From an uncultured cyanobacterium (GTDB lineage: Bacteria > Cyanobacteriota > Cyanobacteriia > PCC-6307 > Cyanobiaceae), in contig CAIJRN010000029.1 in NCBI GenBank assembly GCA_903823115.1, forward strand, positions 62,001 to 126,000: a stretch of DNA of 64,000 nt. The letters run 5' to 3'. The notes below the pieces were generated by a model. That model ran no database searches. It saw only the letters and a program-made list of their open reading frames with translations, and was not told where the DNA came from. Within the stretch, counting starts at the first letter, position 1. Each line of letters opens with the position of its first letter. Both the position numbers and the translations under genes were made by a program. Of the stretch, positions 43,039 to 52,905 are shown piece by piece.

Positions 43039-43979
43039 ATGCGATTTTTTTTGCTGACCTTCTGAACCGACGGCGAAGGCTGATGGCCGCGTTGGACGCT
43101 GAACTGCCAGAGGTCTCGAAAGCTCGGATGGCCATGTTCCACGGCCAGAAAGCGCCATTGCTCCGGCGCTGGCTTCAGCACAGGGAAATGGGCCAGCACC
43201 GTCAGGGTGGCCGCCGTCTCCATCGGTCCGATGAAACCATGGCGCGGTAGCTCCACACCACGCAGCTGTTCCACCTGGACACGGCTCAGACAGAAGCTGC
43301 CGGAGTGGGGATTGCTCGCTACGTCGAACTGAATCGTCGGGCCCTGACGCCAGCGTCTTTGCAGCACCTGGCGGCGAGGTGTCGTGAACTGGCCGATGAA
43401 CTCAGGTCGCAGTGGCCCGTCCACCAGCAGCGCTCCGATCCCATCTTGATCCAGCCGTTCATAGCGGTGAGGCATCAGCACCATGCGGTGCCGGCACAGG
43501 TCCTGAAACCAGGCCATCTTCTCGAGATAGTCCCTGTCGCTGATCACCAGATCGTCCTCCAGGTAGAGGTTCAGATCCGCCGGTTCGTGGTGATGCAGCA
43601 GCAGGTCCCGGGCCGTCAGGGCCAGCTGGCGCGGGTCCTCCAGCTCAACGCGGTGGTAGTGGATGTGCTGTCTGAAGTGATGCAGCACCCCATCCAGCTG
43701 GTGGCGGCCATCGCCGCAGACATGGATCTCAAGCCGCACGTTCGCGGTGGTGTCGCCCTCCGTCTGGGTCTGGAACGGTTCAATAGCGCGATGGCCGATC
43801 GCGAGCTGGGCATCCACCCGGCGCGTCTGCAGATCGAGAAGTGCCGCCAGGCAGCGGCCCAGAGCCAGGCTGCGGGTCAGCTGGCTTCCCGGTTGCCCGG
43901 AGCCGTAGCGGAGGTCGCCATCGTCCTCCCGAAAATAGTGGGGAATGCAGACGCGGACGTGACGTTCAGAGACAACCAT
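43020..43979 (-). CDS. Glycosyltransferase-like protein
   Basis: 319 residues from the ATG at 43977-43979. The key segment is ADLNLYLEDDLVISDRDYLEKMAWF, a DxD-like acidic motif of a GT-A fold in the context used by many family 2 or 25-type enzymes. RLEIHVCGDGRHQLDGVLHHF upstream looks like the donor-binding strand region, and SGSFCLSRVQVEQL with GFIGPMETAATL lies downstream where acceptor contacts would be. No membrane segment. It faces the methyltransferase gene tail to tail, so the two form a small sugar-modification islet between uvrB and lysC. Substrate unknown; family assignment is moderate. Confidence 0.65.
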   Translation of the reverse strand: MVVSERHVRVCIPHYFREDDGDLRYGSGQPGSQLTRSLALGRCLAALLDLQTRRVDAQLAIGHRAIEPFQTQTEGDTTANVRLEIHVCGDGRHQLDGVLHHFRQHIHYHRVELEDPRQLALTARDLLLHHHEPADLNLYLEDDLVISDRDYLEKMAWFQDLCRHRMVLMPHRYERLDQDGIGALLVDGPLRPEFIGQFTTPRRQVLQRRWRQGPTIQFDVASNPHSGSFCLSRVQVEQLRGVELPRHGFIGPMETAATLTVLAHFPVLKPAPEQWRFLAVEHGHPSFRDLWQFSVQRGHQPSPSVQKVSKKNRIQFFNT

Positions 43980-44092
43980 CAGAAACAACCATCGGCTCAG
44001 GGGGTTCAGACAGGACTGATCCCCGGCATGGGCGTCAGGACCACGGGAGCCTGAGTCTGAAGGTTGTCAGGCCGGAGGCCCGCCGAGCTTGT

Positions 44093-45922
44093 TCAGGCCT
44101 GCTCGTCCGTTTGGGGCGCTTCGCTGCCTTCGGCCCGGTGTTGCATCACGCCGCCCAGAGCGAAGGCCGCATGCACCGCCTGCAGCGCCCGCACGCCATC
44201 GCTGTCGGGCACCACGCAGCTGGTGCGGATCTCACTGGTGGCGATCAGTTCGATGTTGATGCCGGCCTCGGCGATGGCGCGGAACATGCGGGCGGCGGTG
44301 CCTGGACGGCAGGGCATCCCCGCACCGACGGCGCTGACCCGGGCGATGGCGGAACCCTCCTCCACGCAGGCCTCGGGCCACTGCAGCAGCAGCGGCGCCA
44401 GCGCCGCTTCGGCGCGGCGCAGATCCTCCCGTTTGAGCACGAAACTCATGTCGCGGCTCAGCTGTTGCCCCATCGTGTGGGTGCGCTCGGACTGGACGAT
44501 CGCATCGACGCTGATCGTGGCCTCCGCCAGGGTTCGGCAGACCGCCGCCGCACTGCCGGGCTGGTCCGGCACATGCCGCACGGTCACCTGAATCTGGTCG
44601 CGGTCGAGGGCGACGCCGCGCACGGCTGGATCGGCCAGCTGGCAGCCCAGTGGGTTGTGACGCACCTGCCGTTCCTGCAGCTCGAAGGCCTCGGCCGTGG
44701 CCCGCAGGGCCTTGGATCCTTCGCGGCCGGCCACCACGCAGCTCACCTTCACCTCGCTGGTGGCGATCAGGCGCAGGTTGATGCCCAGGCGGGCCAGGGT
44801 GTCGAACAGGCGGGCGGCGACGCCGGGGCGCCCGAGGATGCCGGCGCCGGAGATGCTGATCTTGGCCATGTCGGCCTCACCGCTCAACACGGCGGCCTCC
44901 GCGCCCATGGCGGCCAGCACCTGGCGGCAGACCTCGCTCGCCCGCTCCAGATCGGCTTCGGCCAGGGTGAAGGCGATGTCGTTGCTGCCGCCGTCCTGGC
45001 TGGCCTGCACGATCAGATCCACATTCAGATCAGCGCTGCCGAGGGCCTCGAACAACTGGGCCGCCACTCCGGGCCGATCAGGCACGTCCGTGAGTGCCAG
45101 CACCGCCTGGTGCAGCTCGAGTTCGGCGCCATCCACCGGTTTGCCCAGTTCCAGTCCTTCGGGCCCGCAGGCCCTGGGATGCCCACTGGTGAGCCGGGTG
45201 CCGGGGGCATCGCTCCAGCTGGAGCGCACCACCAGGGGCACGCCGTAGTTGCGGGCGATCTCCACGGCCCGCGGATGCAGCACCGCCGCCCCCAGGCTGG
45301 CCAGTTCCAGCATTTCATCGCAGCTCACCGATTCCATCAGCTGGGCATCGCTCACCTTGCGCGGATCGGTGGTGAGCACGCCGGGCACATCGGTGTAGAT
45401 CTCACAGGCATCGGCCCCCAGGGCAGCGGCCAGGGCCACGGCTGAGGTGTCGGAGCCTCCCCTGCCCAGGGTGGTGATTTCCGGGGTGCCGCAGGCGCCG
45501 CTGCTGGTGCCCTGGAAGCCGGCCACGACCACCACCTGGCCGTCTTCGAGCAGGCGCCGCAGCCGTTCGGTGCGCACCTCGAGGATGCGGGCCCGTCCAT
45601 GGGCCGATTCGGTGATGATGCCGACCTGGGTGCCGGTCATCGACACGGCCGGTACCCCCAGTTCCTGCAGAGCCATCGACAGCAGGGCGATGGACACCTG
45701 CTCACCGGTGGCCAGCAGCATGTCCATCTCCCGCTGATGGGGCTGGACGCTGATCGCCCGCGCCAGAGCGGTGAGCTCATCGGTGGTGTGGCCCATGGCC
45801 GAGACCACGATCACCAGCTCATGGCCTTCCTGGCGGCAGGCGGCGATGCGCCGGGCCACGGCCTGGATGCGCTCCACGTCCGCCAGCGAGGTGCCGCCGA
45901 ATTTCTGAACCAGCAGGGCCAT
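44093..45922 (-). CDS. lysC: Aspartate kinase with four ACT domains
   Basis: 609 residues. The kinase domain begins with [15 protein letters not shown], with [12 protein letters not shown], the substrate loop [34 protein letters not shown] (key residues GRGGSDT) and TTDPRKV. The regulatory half holds four ACT-type repeats with starts [39 protein letters not shown] and [13 protein letters not shown], that is, a duplicated ACT pair. This doubled regulatory region is typical of cyanobacterial enzymes and responds to lysine and/or threonine. It feeds the asd-dapA pair at 32-34 kb. The upstream holA gene is 29 bases away on the same strand. Confidence 0.96.
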   Translation of the reverse strand: MALLVQKFGGTSLADVERIQAVARRIAACRQEGHELVIVVSAMGHTTDELTALARAISVQPHQREMDMLLATGEQVSIALLSMALQELGVPAVSMTGTQVGIITESAHGRARILEVRTERLRRLLEDGQVVVVAGFQGTSSGACGTPEITTLGRGGSDTSAVALAAALGADACEIYTDVPGVLTTDPRKVSDAQLMESVSCDEMLELASLGAAVLHPRAVEIARNYGVPLVVRSSWSDAPGTRLTSGHPRACGPEGLELGKPVDGAELELHQAVLALTDVPDRPGVAAQLFEALGSADLNVDLIVQASQDGGSNDIAFTLAEADLERASEVCRQVLAAMGAEAAVLSGEADMAKISISGAGILGRPGVAARLFDTLARLGINLRLIATSEVKVSCVVAGREGSKALRATAEAFELQERQVRHNPLGCQLADPAVRGVALDRDQIQVTVRHVPDQPGSAAAVCRTLAEATISVDAIVQSERTHTMGQQLSRDMSFVLKREDLRRAEAALAPLLLQWPEACVEEGSAIARVSAVGAGMPCRPGTAARMFRAIAEAGINIELIATSEIRTSCVVPDSDGVRALQAVHAAFALGGVMQHRAEGSEAPQTDEQA

Positions 45923-45951
45923 CCCCGTTGCTGTTGCGGTGTTGGCCTTGA

Positions 45952-46962
45952 TTATCGGGGCCAGGCCCCCGTGGCTCCGCTGGGCCGTGGCGTCGGCAGC
46001 AGAAAGCCATCGCGGAAGGCGTCACCCGGATCGCTGCCCCGCTTGAGGGCCATCTCCACCTCCAGCAACCGGCTCAGCAGAGCCAGCAGCTGGCCCGGAG
46101 CCTTGCCCCGGATCTGTTTGCGCATCACATAGATGCGTTTGGGATTGCCGATGCCGGCCGCCTTGGCGATCACCGCCACGTCCTGTTCACCCGTCTTTTC
46201 GAGAAGGGCCACCCAGAGCCAGCCGCGGATCTGACTGCTGAGGGAGGCCACGATCCTCAGGGCTGGTTCGTTGGCCGCCAGCAGGGCATCGACCAGGGCG
46301 ATCGCCTCCGCCGGCTGGCCCGCCAGCAGGGCATCGCCGACGGCGAGGCTGCTGGTGCTGCGGCCCCCCACCAGCGCCTCCACGGACTGGACATCGATGG
46401 CTGCGGCTGGGTCGCGCCCCTGCTGGTAGAGGCTCAGCTTTTCCAGTTCGCTTTCCAGCCGGGTGCTGTCGCTGCCGATGATGTCGGCCAGGGCCTCGGC
46501 GGCAGCGGTCTCCAGCTTCAGGCCGAGGTCGCGGGCGGTGCGCAGCACCAGCTCCACCTGGCCGCCCCCATCCCAGATGGCCGGCAGCTGGAAGCTGTGT
46601 TCCTGGGCCAGCTTCTTGAGGGCCTTGGTGGTGCGCAGGCGGGCATCGGGTTTGGCGGAGCTGACCAGCAGCAGATGGCAGTGTTCGCTCACCAGCTCCA
46701 GGGTGGCCTCGAGTTGGTCGGCCAGCTCGGCCGGGCACTGGTTGCAGAAGGGGCTGCGCTGCAGCACCACCACCCGGGCGCCGCTGCCGAAGGGCGGCGT
46801 GCGGGCATCCTCGAGGGCCTGGGCGGCCTGGGCGGTGTCATTGCCATCGAGGCGGCTGAGGTTGATGGCGGCCCAGGCCGGCTCCACCAGTTCGTTCACC
46901 CGGGCTTCCACCGCCCGATGGCGGGCGGCCTCGTCATCACCCCAGTAGAGATGGATGGGCAT
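45952..46962 (-). CDS. holA: DNA polymerase III subunit delta
   Basis: 336 residues from the ATG at 46960-46962 ([13 protein letters not shown]). The AAA+-like but non-hydrolytic fold can be followed: [26 protein letters not shown] (parts), [48 protein letters not shown], and [25 protein letters not shown], ending with a helical domain III. The [14 protein letters not shown] block is diagnostic of HolA. The delta subunit opens the sliding clamp within the clamp loader together with DnaX, encoded at 25-27 kb. It precedes lysC, with which it is probably co-transcribed. Confidence 0.93.
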   Translation of the reverse strand: MPIHLYWGDDEAARHRAVEARVNELVEPAWAAINLSRLDGNDTAQAAQALEDARTPPFGSGARVVVLQRSPFCNQCPAELADQLEATLELVSEHCHLLLVSSAKPDARLRTTKALKKLAQEHSFQLPAIWDGGGQVELVLRTARDLGLKLETAAAEALADIIGSDSTRLESELEKLSLYQQGRDPAAAIDVQSVEALVGGRSTSSLAVGDALLAGQPAEAIALVDALLAANEPALRIVASLSSQIRGWLWVALLEKTGEQDVAVIAKAAGIGNPKRIYVMRKQIRGKAPGQLLALLSRLLEVEMALKRGSDPGDAFRDGFLLPTPRPSGATGAWPR

Positions 46963-47006
46963 CGCCCGCATCCCGATCCATAGGCTGAGGCTAGATGGAG
47001 GGTGGG

Positions 47007-47636
47007 ATGGACAGCTTTGATCACCCGATTTTCACGGAGAGCGTGCGCCGCATTCGGGGCTGGCTTGGGGACACGGGCCTGGACGGTGTCGAGCAGGAGC
47101 TGCTGGAGCGCCTGGTGCACAGCAGCGGTGATCTCAGCCTCGTCGCCGATCTGCGCTTCGGCCCCGGGGCCTGCCAGGCGGGCCTGGCGGCCCTCTCCGC
47201 CGGCGAGGTGATCCTCACGGATACCGCCATGGCGGCGGCGGCGGTGGCGCCCATGGCCCGTCGCAGCTTCGGCAATCGGGTGGTGAGTGTGCTCGATTGG
47301 GCCCCCGCCACGGCCCCCGTGGGCGGCACCCGGGCTGCGGCGGGTCTGGATCTGGCCCTGGAGGCCCACCCCGGTGCTGTGGTGCTGATCGGCAGCGCCC
47401 CCACGGCCCTGGTGCGGCTGCTGCAGCGGCTGGCGGCCGGTTCGCCCCGGCCGGCCCTGGTGGTGGGCATGCCGGTGGGTTTCGTCGGTGTGCTGGAGAG
47501 CAAGGCGTTGCTGGCGGCCAGTGATCTGCCCCAGATCCGCCTGGAGGGGAGCCGCGGCGGCGCCGGCCTGGTGGCGGCCAGTGTCAATGCCCTGCTGCGG
47601 CGGGCCTGGCTGGATCGCCAGGGCGAGGGCGGCTGA
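47007..47636 (+). CDS. cobH: Precorrin-8X/cobalt-precorrin-8 methylmutase
   Basis: 209 residues from the ATG at 47007, which has GGAGG about 8 bases upstream; an ATG four codons earlier overlaps that site. Features of CobH/CbiC are DHPIFTESVRRIR, catalytic His38 in RLVHSSGDLSLVADLRF, ILTDTAMAAAAV, PTALVRLLQRL and GMPVGFVGVLESK. It moves a methyl group from C11 to C12 of the corrin ring. It is divergent from holA and converges on mutS with only 12 bases between stops. Together with cbiD at 9-10 kb, it shows de novo corrinoid synthesis. Confidence 0.95.
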   Translation: MDSFDHPIFTESVRRIRGWLGDTGLDGVEQELLERLVHSSGDLSLVADLRFGPGACQAGLAALSAGEVILTDTAMAAAAVAPMARRSFGNRVVSVLDWAPATAPVGGTRAAAGLDLALEAHPGAVVLIGSAPTALVRLLQRLAAGSPRPALVVGMPVGFVGVLESKALLAASDLPQIRLEGSRGGAGLVAASVNALLRRAWLDRQGEGG

Positions 47637-47648
47637 TCCGACCAGGGC

Positions 47649-50585
47649 CTAGGGCTCCAGCCCCACCACCACATGGCTGTTCGCCTCGATGCGGCCGAGC
47701 ACCTGGCGGGCCCGCAGCACCACGGCCGGGGGCACGCCCGCCAGCCGGGCCGCCTCGATGCCATAGCTGCGGCTGGCGCCGCCGCGGCTGACCCGATGCA
47801 GGAACACCAGGTCGTCGCCGGTTTCCTGCACCAGCACCTGGGCGTTGCCGACGTTGGCCAGCAGCGCGGCCAGTTCATTGAGTTCGTGATAGTGAGTGGC
47901 GAAGATCGTGCGGGCGCCGATGGCGCTGGCCAGGTGCTCGGCCACGGCCCAGGCGATCGAGAGGCCATCGAAGGTGGCGGTGCCACGGCCGATCTCATCG
48001 AGCAGCACCAGGGAGCGCTCGCTGGCGTGGTGCAGGATGTTTGCGGTTTCCGTCATCTCCACCATGAAGGTGGACTGGCCGCTGGCCAGGTCGTCGACGG
48101 CGCCGACCCGGGTGAAGATGCGATCGGCGATGCCCAGGCGGGCGGAGCGGGCCGGAATCCAGCTGCCGATCTGCGCCATCAGCTGCAGCAGGCCGCTCTG
48201 GCGCAGATAGCAGCTCTTGCCGCTGGCATTCGGCCCCGTGAGCACCAGCAGATCGGGCGCGGTTGCGGAGTCGCCGATGCCGGCAGCGGGGGAGGAGAGC
48301 TCCGCCTCGCCGTCGGCTCCAGCGGACCCTTCCCCGATGATCCGCTCAGTGCCGGGGGGCTGGGGGAGGGCATCGCCGCCGCCCAGGGCCAGATCGTTGG
48401 CGGTGAAGGGCTCATCGACCAGCAGTTGTTCCACCACCGGATGGCGACCGGCCTCGATCCACAGCTGGCGTCCCTCGCAGAGTTCGGGCCGGCAGTAGCC
48501 GCTGGTGGCGGCCACCTCGGCCAGGGAGGCCAGGGCGTCGAGTTCGGCCACCAGCCGGGCGGCGGTGCGGATCGGTCCGGCCTGCAGGCCCACCCGGCTG
48601 CGCAGGGCCGTGAACAGGTCGTACTCCCGCTGGGCCGCCCGGGCCCGCAGCTGCAGGATGCGCCCCTCTCGTCCTTTGAGGGCGGGCGTGACGAAGCGCT
48701 CTTCGTTGGCCAGGGTCTGGCGGCGGATCCAGTGCTCGGGCACGGCGGCGGCCCGGGCCCGGCTCACCGCCAGGAAATAGCCGAAGCTGCGGTGGTACTG
48801 GAGTCGCAGGTTGGCGTTGCCGCTGGCCTGGCGTTCCAGGGCTTCCTGTTCGGCCAGCCAGTGGTCCTGGTCGTCGAGCTGATTGCGCAGACCATCGAGC
48901 ACGGCATCGACGCCGTTGTGGATCAGGCCGCCCTCACTGAGGCTCAGCGGCGGCGCCGCCACCAGCTGATGACGCAGTTCGGCAGCCAGGGCGGCCAGCT
49001 CCGGCCAGGGCTGTCCCAGGGCTTGCAGCGGCTCGCTCTGGGCGTCCCGCACCAGGGACGCCAGCCGCGGCAGCCGCTCCAGGCCGTCCGCCAGGGCCAC
49101 CAGATCCCGGGCGGAGGCGCTGCCGGCTCCGGCCCGACCGGCCAGCCGTTCCAGATCACCCATGGGCCGCAGCAGCCGGCGCAGGGCCAGACGCTGGGGG
49201 CGATGGGCCACCAGCTCGCTCACCGCCTCCTGGCGGATCAGGATCGCGGCCAGATCCACCAGCGGCGCTTCGATCCAGCGCCGCAGGCAGCGGCCGCCCA
49301 TGGCGGTGGCGGTGCGATCCAGGGCCCAGAGCAAGGAGCCATGCAGGGAGCCGCCCAGCTGGGTGCGGGTGAGTTCCAGGTTGCGGCGGGTCTGGGCATC
49401 GAGCACCAGCTGATCGCCGGCCTGCCAGACGGTGGGCATGTCCAGGGGGATCGCCGGCCTGTCCTCATCGCCGGGCTGGGTGGCATCGAGATAGGCCAGC
49501 AGCCCGCCGGCGGCTCGCATCGCCAGAGGCAGCTCAGCCAGACCCAGACCAGCGAGGCTGGCGAGGCGAAAGCGCTCCAGCAGCCTGCCCCGGGCCTCGG
49601 GGCCTTCAAAGGGGGTGCGCAGCACGGCGGTGAGCCGTCGGCTGTCGGGGCACCAGGCGGGAGGGCTGTCCCCCGGCTCGCCCGGGCTGGGCCAGATCAC
49701 CTCGGCCGCCTCCACCTGCAGCAGCTCCTGGTGCAGGGCGGCGCTGCCCTGTCGCTCGGTGACACGGAATTCGCCGGTGCTGACGTCGGCCACGGCCATC
49801 CCCCAGCGGCCGCCGCCCGGCTCGAGCACCACGGCGCAGAGCCAGTTGTTGCGGCGGGCGGCCAGCATCCCCTCCTCGAGCACGGTGCCGGGGGTGAGCA
49901 CGCGGGTGATGTCGCGGCGCAGCAGGGCCCCTTTGGCGGCGGTGGTCTCCAGTTGGTCGCAGAGGGCGACGCTGAGGCCGCGGCGCACCAGTTCGGCGCA
50001 GTAGCGCTCGGCTGCATGGTGGGGAATGCCCGCCATCGGCACCCGGCCGACCGCCTTGCCGGCCTCCTTGCCGGTGAGGGTGAGCTCCAGCAGGCGCGAC
50101 AGCAGGATCGCGTCCTCGAAGAAGAACTCGAAGAAATCGCCGAGGCGGTAGAGCAGCACCCGCTCCGGATGGGCGGCCTTGAGCTCGACGTAGTGGCGCA
50201 GCACCGGCGGCAGGGCGGCCGGATCGATCAGGCTGTGGTGGTGCCAGCGGGGCAGATCGGAATCCAGCTCGCCCCCCTCAGGCGCTGGCGGGCTTGCGGC
50301 AGCCGCTCCCGTGGCGTCGCCGGCGACTGACTTGTCGTCTTCGGCTGGCTGGCTGGCGTCAGCGGGGAGGGTGTCGCCGGCATTGTTCTGGCGCGGCCGC
50401 GGCCGGGCGGCGGCATCGGCGCACAGCCGCTCGTCATCGAAGCCGGTGTTGCCATCTCCTTCGCTGTCGCCTGCGTCCGGCGCCGGAGGAGCGGGGGGCG
50501 GTGCCGTTGCCACCAGCCCCAGATCGGCCACCAGGGAGAGCTGTTGCGTGGCCGCAGGGGCCTCGGCCGCCGAGCGCGCCACCAT
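47649..50585 (-). CDS. mutS: DNA mismatch repair protein MutS with long N-terminal extension
   Basis: 978 residues from the ATG at 50583-50585. The mismatch-sensing Phe-x-Glu (Phe151-Glu153 in [10 protein letters not shown]) identifies MutS1. The ATPase has Walker A GPNASGKS at about 784-791, the TFMVEMTE region, [12 protein letters not shown] and ATHYHEL. A Pro/Asp/Ala-rich stretch of about 110 residues precedes domain I. A second low-complexity insertion of about 30 residues ([20 protein letters not shown]) sits just before the P-loop. The protein stops soon after the ATPase ([15 protein letters not shown]), so the C-terminal tetramerisation and clamp-binding region is absent or very short. 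Confidence 0.96.
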   Translation of the reverse strand: MVARSAAEAPAATQQLSLVADLGLVATAPPPAPPAPDAGDSEGDGNTGFDDERLCADAAARPRPRQNNAGDTLPADASQPAEDDKSVAGDATGAAAASPPAPEGGELDSDLPRWHHHSLIDPAALPPVLRHYVELKAAHPERVLLYRLGDFFEFFFEDAILLSRLLELTLTGKEAGKAVGRVPMAGIPHHAAERYCAELVRRGLSVALCDQLETTAAKGALLRRDITRVLTPGTVLEEGMLAARRNNWLCAVVLEPGGGRWGMAVADVSTGEFRVTERQGSAALHQELLQVEAAEVIWPSPGEPGDSPPAWCPDSRRLTAVLRTPFEGPEARGRLLERFRLASLAGLGLAELPLAMRAAGGLLAYLDATQPGDEDRPAIPLDMPTVWQAGDQLVLDAQTRRNLELTRTQLGGSLHGSLLWALDRTATAMGGRCLRRWIEAPLVDLAAILIRQEAVSELVAHRPQRLALRRLLRPMGDLERLAGRAGAGSASARDLVALADGLERLPRLASLVRDAQSEPLQALGQPWPELAALAAELRHQLVAAPPLSLSEGGLIHNGVDAVLDGLRNQLDDQDHWLAEQEALERQASGNANLRLQYHRSFGYFLAVSRARAAAVPEHWIRRQTLANEERFVTPALKGREGRILQLRARAAQREYDLFTALRSRVGLQAGPIRTAARLVAELDALASLAEVAATSGYCRPELCEGRQLWIEAGRHPVVEQLLVDEPFTANDLALGGGDALPQPPGTERIIGEGSAGADGEAELSSPAAGIGDSATAPDLLVLTGPNASGKSCYLRQSGLLQLMAQIGSWIPARSARLGIADRIFTRVGAVDDLASGQSTFMVEMTETANILHHASERSLVLLDEIGRGTATFDGLSIAWAVAEHLASAIGARTIFATHYHELNELAALLANVGNAQVLVQETGDDLVFLHRVSRGGASRSYGIEAARLAGVPPAVVLRARQVLGRIEANSHVVVGLEP

Positions 50586-51022
50586 GACACTGGGGATGGG
50601 GGCTTTCGATCTTAAAGGCCCCCATTGGTGGTGTCTTCGCCGTTGGCGGCCAGACCGTTGGCGGCGTCGATCCAGGCACCCCAGCCCCAGTGCCGTCACC
50701 GAGCCGTTCCTGGCGTCCAGGCCTGTCTCAGGGTGAGGCCTCGCTCCCGGCAAGGTCGTCGTGGCGAAGTGGCAAGATCCTTTGCCGTGCAGTCAACCTG
50801 AAGCCTTCCTCGCCGGTTTGTCTCATGGCTCTCGCTGGGGGTGGTTTGAGACTTGGGGCTGGTTGTGATCAGCCAGTCAGCTCCCCACCGGCAGGCAACG
50901 AGCAGCCGCCCCCAGCCCTACCCCACAACATGTGAAGGATGGCGTCCGCCTGGGCTGGTGGCGCGGGGGGCTCGTGTGAGAATCCGCTCAATGCCTGTTA
51001 TGGCCGGCGCGCCCCTTCACCC
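50586..51022. other. Divergent promoter region of mutS and psbZ
   Basis: About 440 bases without a supportable gene. TGTTATGGC at 50996-51004 could be a weak extended -10 element for psbZ, giving a very short leader. No riboswitch or terminator recognised. Confidence 0.4.
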
Positions 51023-51211
51023 ATGCAGATCCTCAACACCCTCACCGTTCTGGCCTTGGTGGTGATGTCTTTTGCCTTGATCGTGGCTGTGCCGGTGCTC
51101 TACGCCAGCACGGAGGACAGCGGCCGCTCCAACCGCCTGATCCTGCTCGGTGGCGCCGCCTGGGTGGCCCTGGTGCTGCTCAACTGGGGTATGAGCTACT
51201 TCGTGGTTTGA
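51023..51211 (+). CDS. psbZ: Photosystem II protein PsbZ (Ycf9)
   Basis: 62 residues, the exact family length, from the ATG at 51023. Two membrane helices ([26 protein letters not shown] and [23 protein letters not shown], read as segments) flank the loop [10 protein letters not shown], as in all PsbZ proteins. PsbZ sits at the edge of the photosystem II core and influences its interaction with peripheral antenna. The frame is open upstream, but that part has no PsbZ homology. ribH follows after four bases, a known picocyanobacterial pairing. Confidence 0.96.
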   Translation: MQILNTLTVLALVVMSFALIVAVPVLYASTEDSGRSNRLILLGGAAWVALVLLNWGMSYFVV

Positions 51212-51215
51212 ATCC

Positions 51216-51695
51216 TTGACGATTTTCGAAGGTCGCTTCACCGACACAGCCGGTCTCAAGATCGCTGTGGTCGTGGCCCGCTTCAATGATCTGGTCACCG
51301 GCAAGCTGCTGAGTGGTTGTCTCGATTGCCTGTCCCGGCACGGCGTCGATACCACCGCCGACAGTCCTCAGCTGGATGTGGCCTGGGTGCCTGGCAGCTT
51401 TGAAGTCCCGCTGGTGGCCCAGCGCCTGGCGGCCAGCGGCCGCTACCAGGTGGTGATCACCCTTGGCGCTGTGATCCGCGGCGATACTCCCCACTTCGAC
51501 GTGGTGGTGGCGGAGGTGAGCAAGGGGGTGGCGGCCGTGGCCCGCGACACCGGAGTGCCGGTGATCTTCGGCGTTCTTACTACAGATACGCTGCAACAGG
51601 CTCTGGAGAGGGCCGGTATAAAAAGTAATCTTGGCTGGAATTACGGGCTGCAGGCTCTAGAGATGGGTAGCTTGATGGCAGCACTTCCAATCTGA
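51216..51695 (+). CDS. ribH: 6,7-dimethyl-8-ribityllumazine synthase
   Basis: 159 residues from a TTG at 51216; no ATG is available before the conserved strand. The lumazine synthase pattern is [56 protein letters not shown] with the catalytic His, and [20 protein letters not shown]. It makes lumazine, the riboflavin precursor, and forms icosahedral or pentameric assemblies. It is separated from psbZ by four bases and is the last housekeeping gene before the surface-glycan locus, which begins 53 bases later. Confidence 0.96.
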   Translation: MTIFEGRFTDTAGLKIAVVVARFNDLVTGKLLSGCLDCLSRHGVDTTADSPQLDVAWVPGSFEVPLVAQRLAASGRYQVVITLGAVIRGDTPHFDVVVAEVSKGVAAVARDTGVPVIFGVLTTDTLQQALERAGIKSNLGWNYGLQALEMGSLMAALPI

Positions 51696-51748
51696 CTTGC
51701 CTCAGGGCTAGCCCTCTGGATGACGCATGCCCTGACTCTGGAGAGCGA

Positions 51749-52852
51749 GTGATCTGGCATCGGCCACGCCAAGTTCTTGCGCTCTGTGCGCTGTTTGATC
51801 TTCTGGGTGTAGTGCTTGCGGCAGCACTCGTTGATCTGTACTTCGCCATCCATTTGCTTGACCATCCGGAGTGGTTCTTCCCCTTCGGCGTCGCCTATGT
51901 GGCGTTCAGCTGGCTGTTCGGCAGTTACACCCTGCTGCGCTTGCCCCGGCTGAGCCTGGTGCAGGTTCTGATACGTCTCGGTGCTTCGGCTCTGGCGACG
52001 ATGTTGTCCGTGGTGCTGGCGTTCTGGCTGCTGAATCTGCCCGTCACGTTCACCCTTGGCCATCGCCGCATCCAGGCGGCCCTGTTGCTGGGGATGAGTG
52101 TCTGGGCTCTGCTGGTGCGCCTGCTGTTGCGTCGCCAGGTGAGCCACCGCCAGACCACATTCCCTTCCAGTCTGGAGATGGCCGAGCAGCGGTATCAGCG
52201 CCTGCTGCCCAATCAATTGCCGGAAAATGCGCTGATCCTGGCCGATGTGCCTTGGACTAATACGCTCAGCGTTCAGCGTCAGCTCAAGCGTGCTGCTGAT
52301 GTGACGGTGGCCCTGGGGCTGCTGTTGATCACTTCGCCATTAATTGGGCTGGTTGTGCTGCTGATCTGGATCGAGGATCGTGGACCAGTGCTCTATGCCC
52401 AGGCCCGCAGTGGCTGGATGGGTCAGACCTTCCAGCTTTATAAACTGCGCACCATGAAACAGGTGGATACCCAGGGCAAGGCCAGTTGGACGCTGCCGGG
52501 AGATCAGCGCATCACGCGGGTGGGCTGGTTTCTGCGCCGGGTGCGAATTGACGAACTTCCCCAGCTGTTCAATGTGCTGAGGGGTGATATGAGTCTGATC
52601 GGACCCCGTCCCGAGCGCCCCGAACTTGAGGCGGAACTTGAGGCAGGGATCCCTCACTACCGCAAGCGCCATTGGATGCCGCCGGGCCTGAGTGGCTGGG
52701 CCCAGGTGAGTGCACCCTATGCGGCCAATCTCGAGGAGGCGGAACTCAAGCTCAGCTACGACCTCTATTACCTGCGGCACTGGAGCACCGCCTTCGATCT
52801 GTTGATCCTGATCAAGACGATCAAGACGGTCCTCAAGGCGCGGGGGCGCTGA
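51749..52852 (+). CDS. Polyprenyl-phosphate sugar-1-phosphate transferase (priming glycosyltransferase)
   Basis: 367 residues from a GTG at 51749. The N-terminal half has four or five membrane helices (LCALFDLLGVVLAAALVDLYF, FGVAYVAFSWLFGSYTL, ASALATMLSVVLAFWLLNL, QAALLLGMSVWALLVRLLL). The catalytic bacterial sugar transferase domain starts near residue 180 with KRAADVTVALGLLLI, then GPVLYAQARSGWMG, YKLRTM, RRVRIDELPQLFNVLRGDMS, GPRPERPE and PGLSGWAQV. It transfers a sugar phosphate from a nucleotide sugar to undecaprenyl phosphate, the first step of many exopolysaccharides and O-antigens. It is shorter than the usual WbaP/WcaJ type because the middle NAD-binding-like domain is missing. It opens the glycan locus. 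Confidence 0.93.
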   Translation: MIWHRPRQVLALCALFDLLGVVLAAALVDLYFAIHLLDHPEWFFPFGVAYVAFSWLFGSYTLLRLPRLSLVQVLIRLGASALATMLSVVLAFWLLNLPVTFTLGHRRIQAALLLGMSVWALLVRLLLRRQVSHRQTTFPSSLEMAEQRYQRLLPNQLPENALILADVPWTNTLSVQRQLKRAADVTVALGLLLITSPLIGLVVLLIWIEDRGPVLYAQARSGWMGQTFQLYKLRTMKQVDTQGKASWTLPGDQRITRVGWFLRRVRIDELPQLFNVLRGDMSLIGPRPERPELEAELEAGIPHYRKRHWMPPGLSGWAQVSAPYAANLEEAELKLSYDLYYLRHWSTAFDLLILIKTIKTVLKARGR

Positions 52853-52905
52853 ACGGTGATGCCAATCCTGGACGGCTGGTGCCATCGTCTGCTGGCGGTG
52901 GGCCG

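Noticed and set aside
47673-50330. A very long plus-strand open frame antisense to mutS, and similar long frames antisense to dnaX (26177-27529) and tig/clpP (30098-31270)
   Set aside because: The translations are Gly/Gln/His/Ala-rich without domains. They arise because strong GC bias at third positions removes stop codons from the opposite strand.
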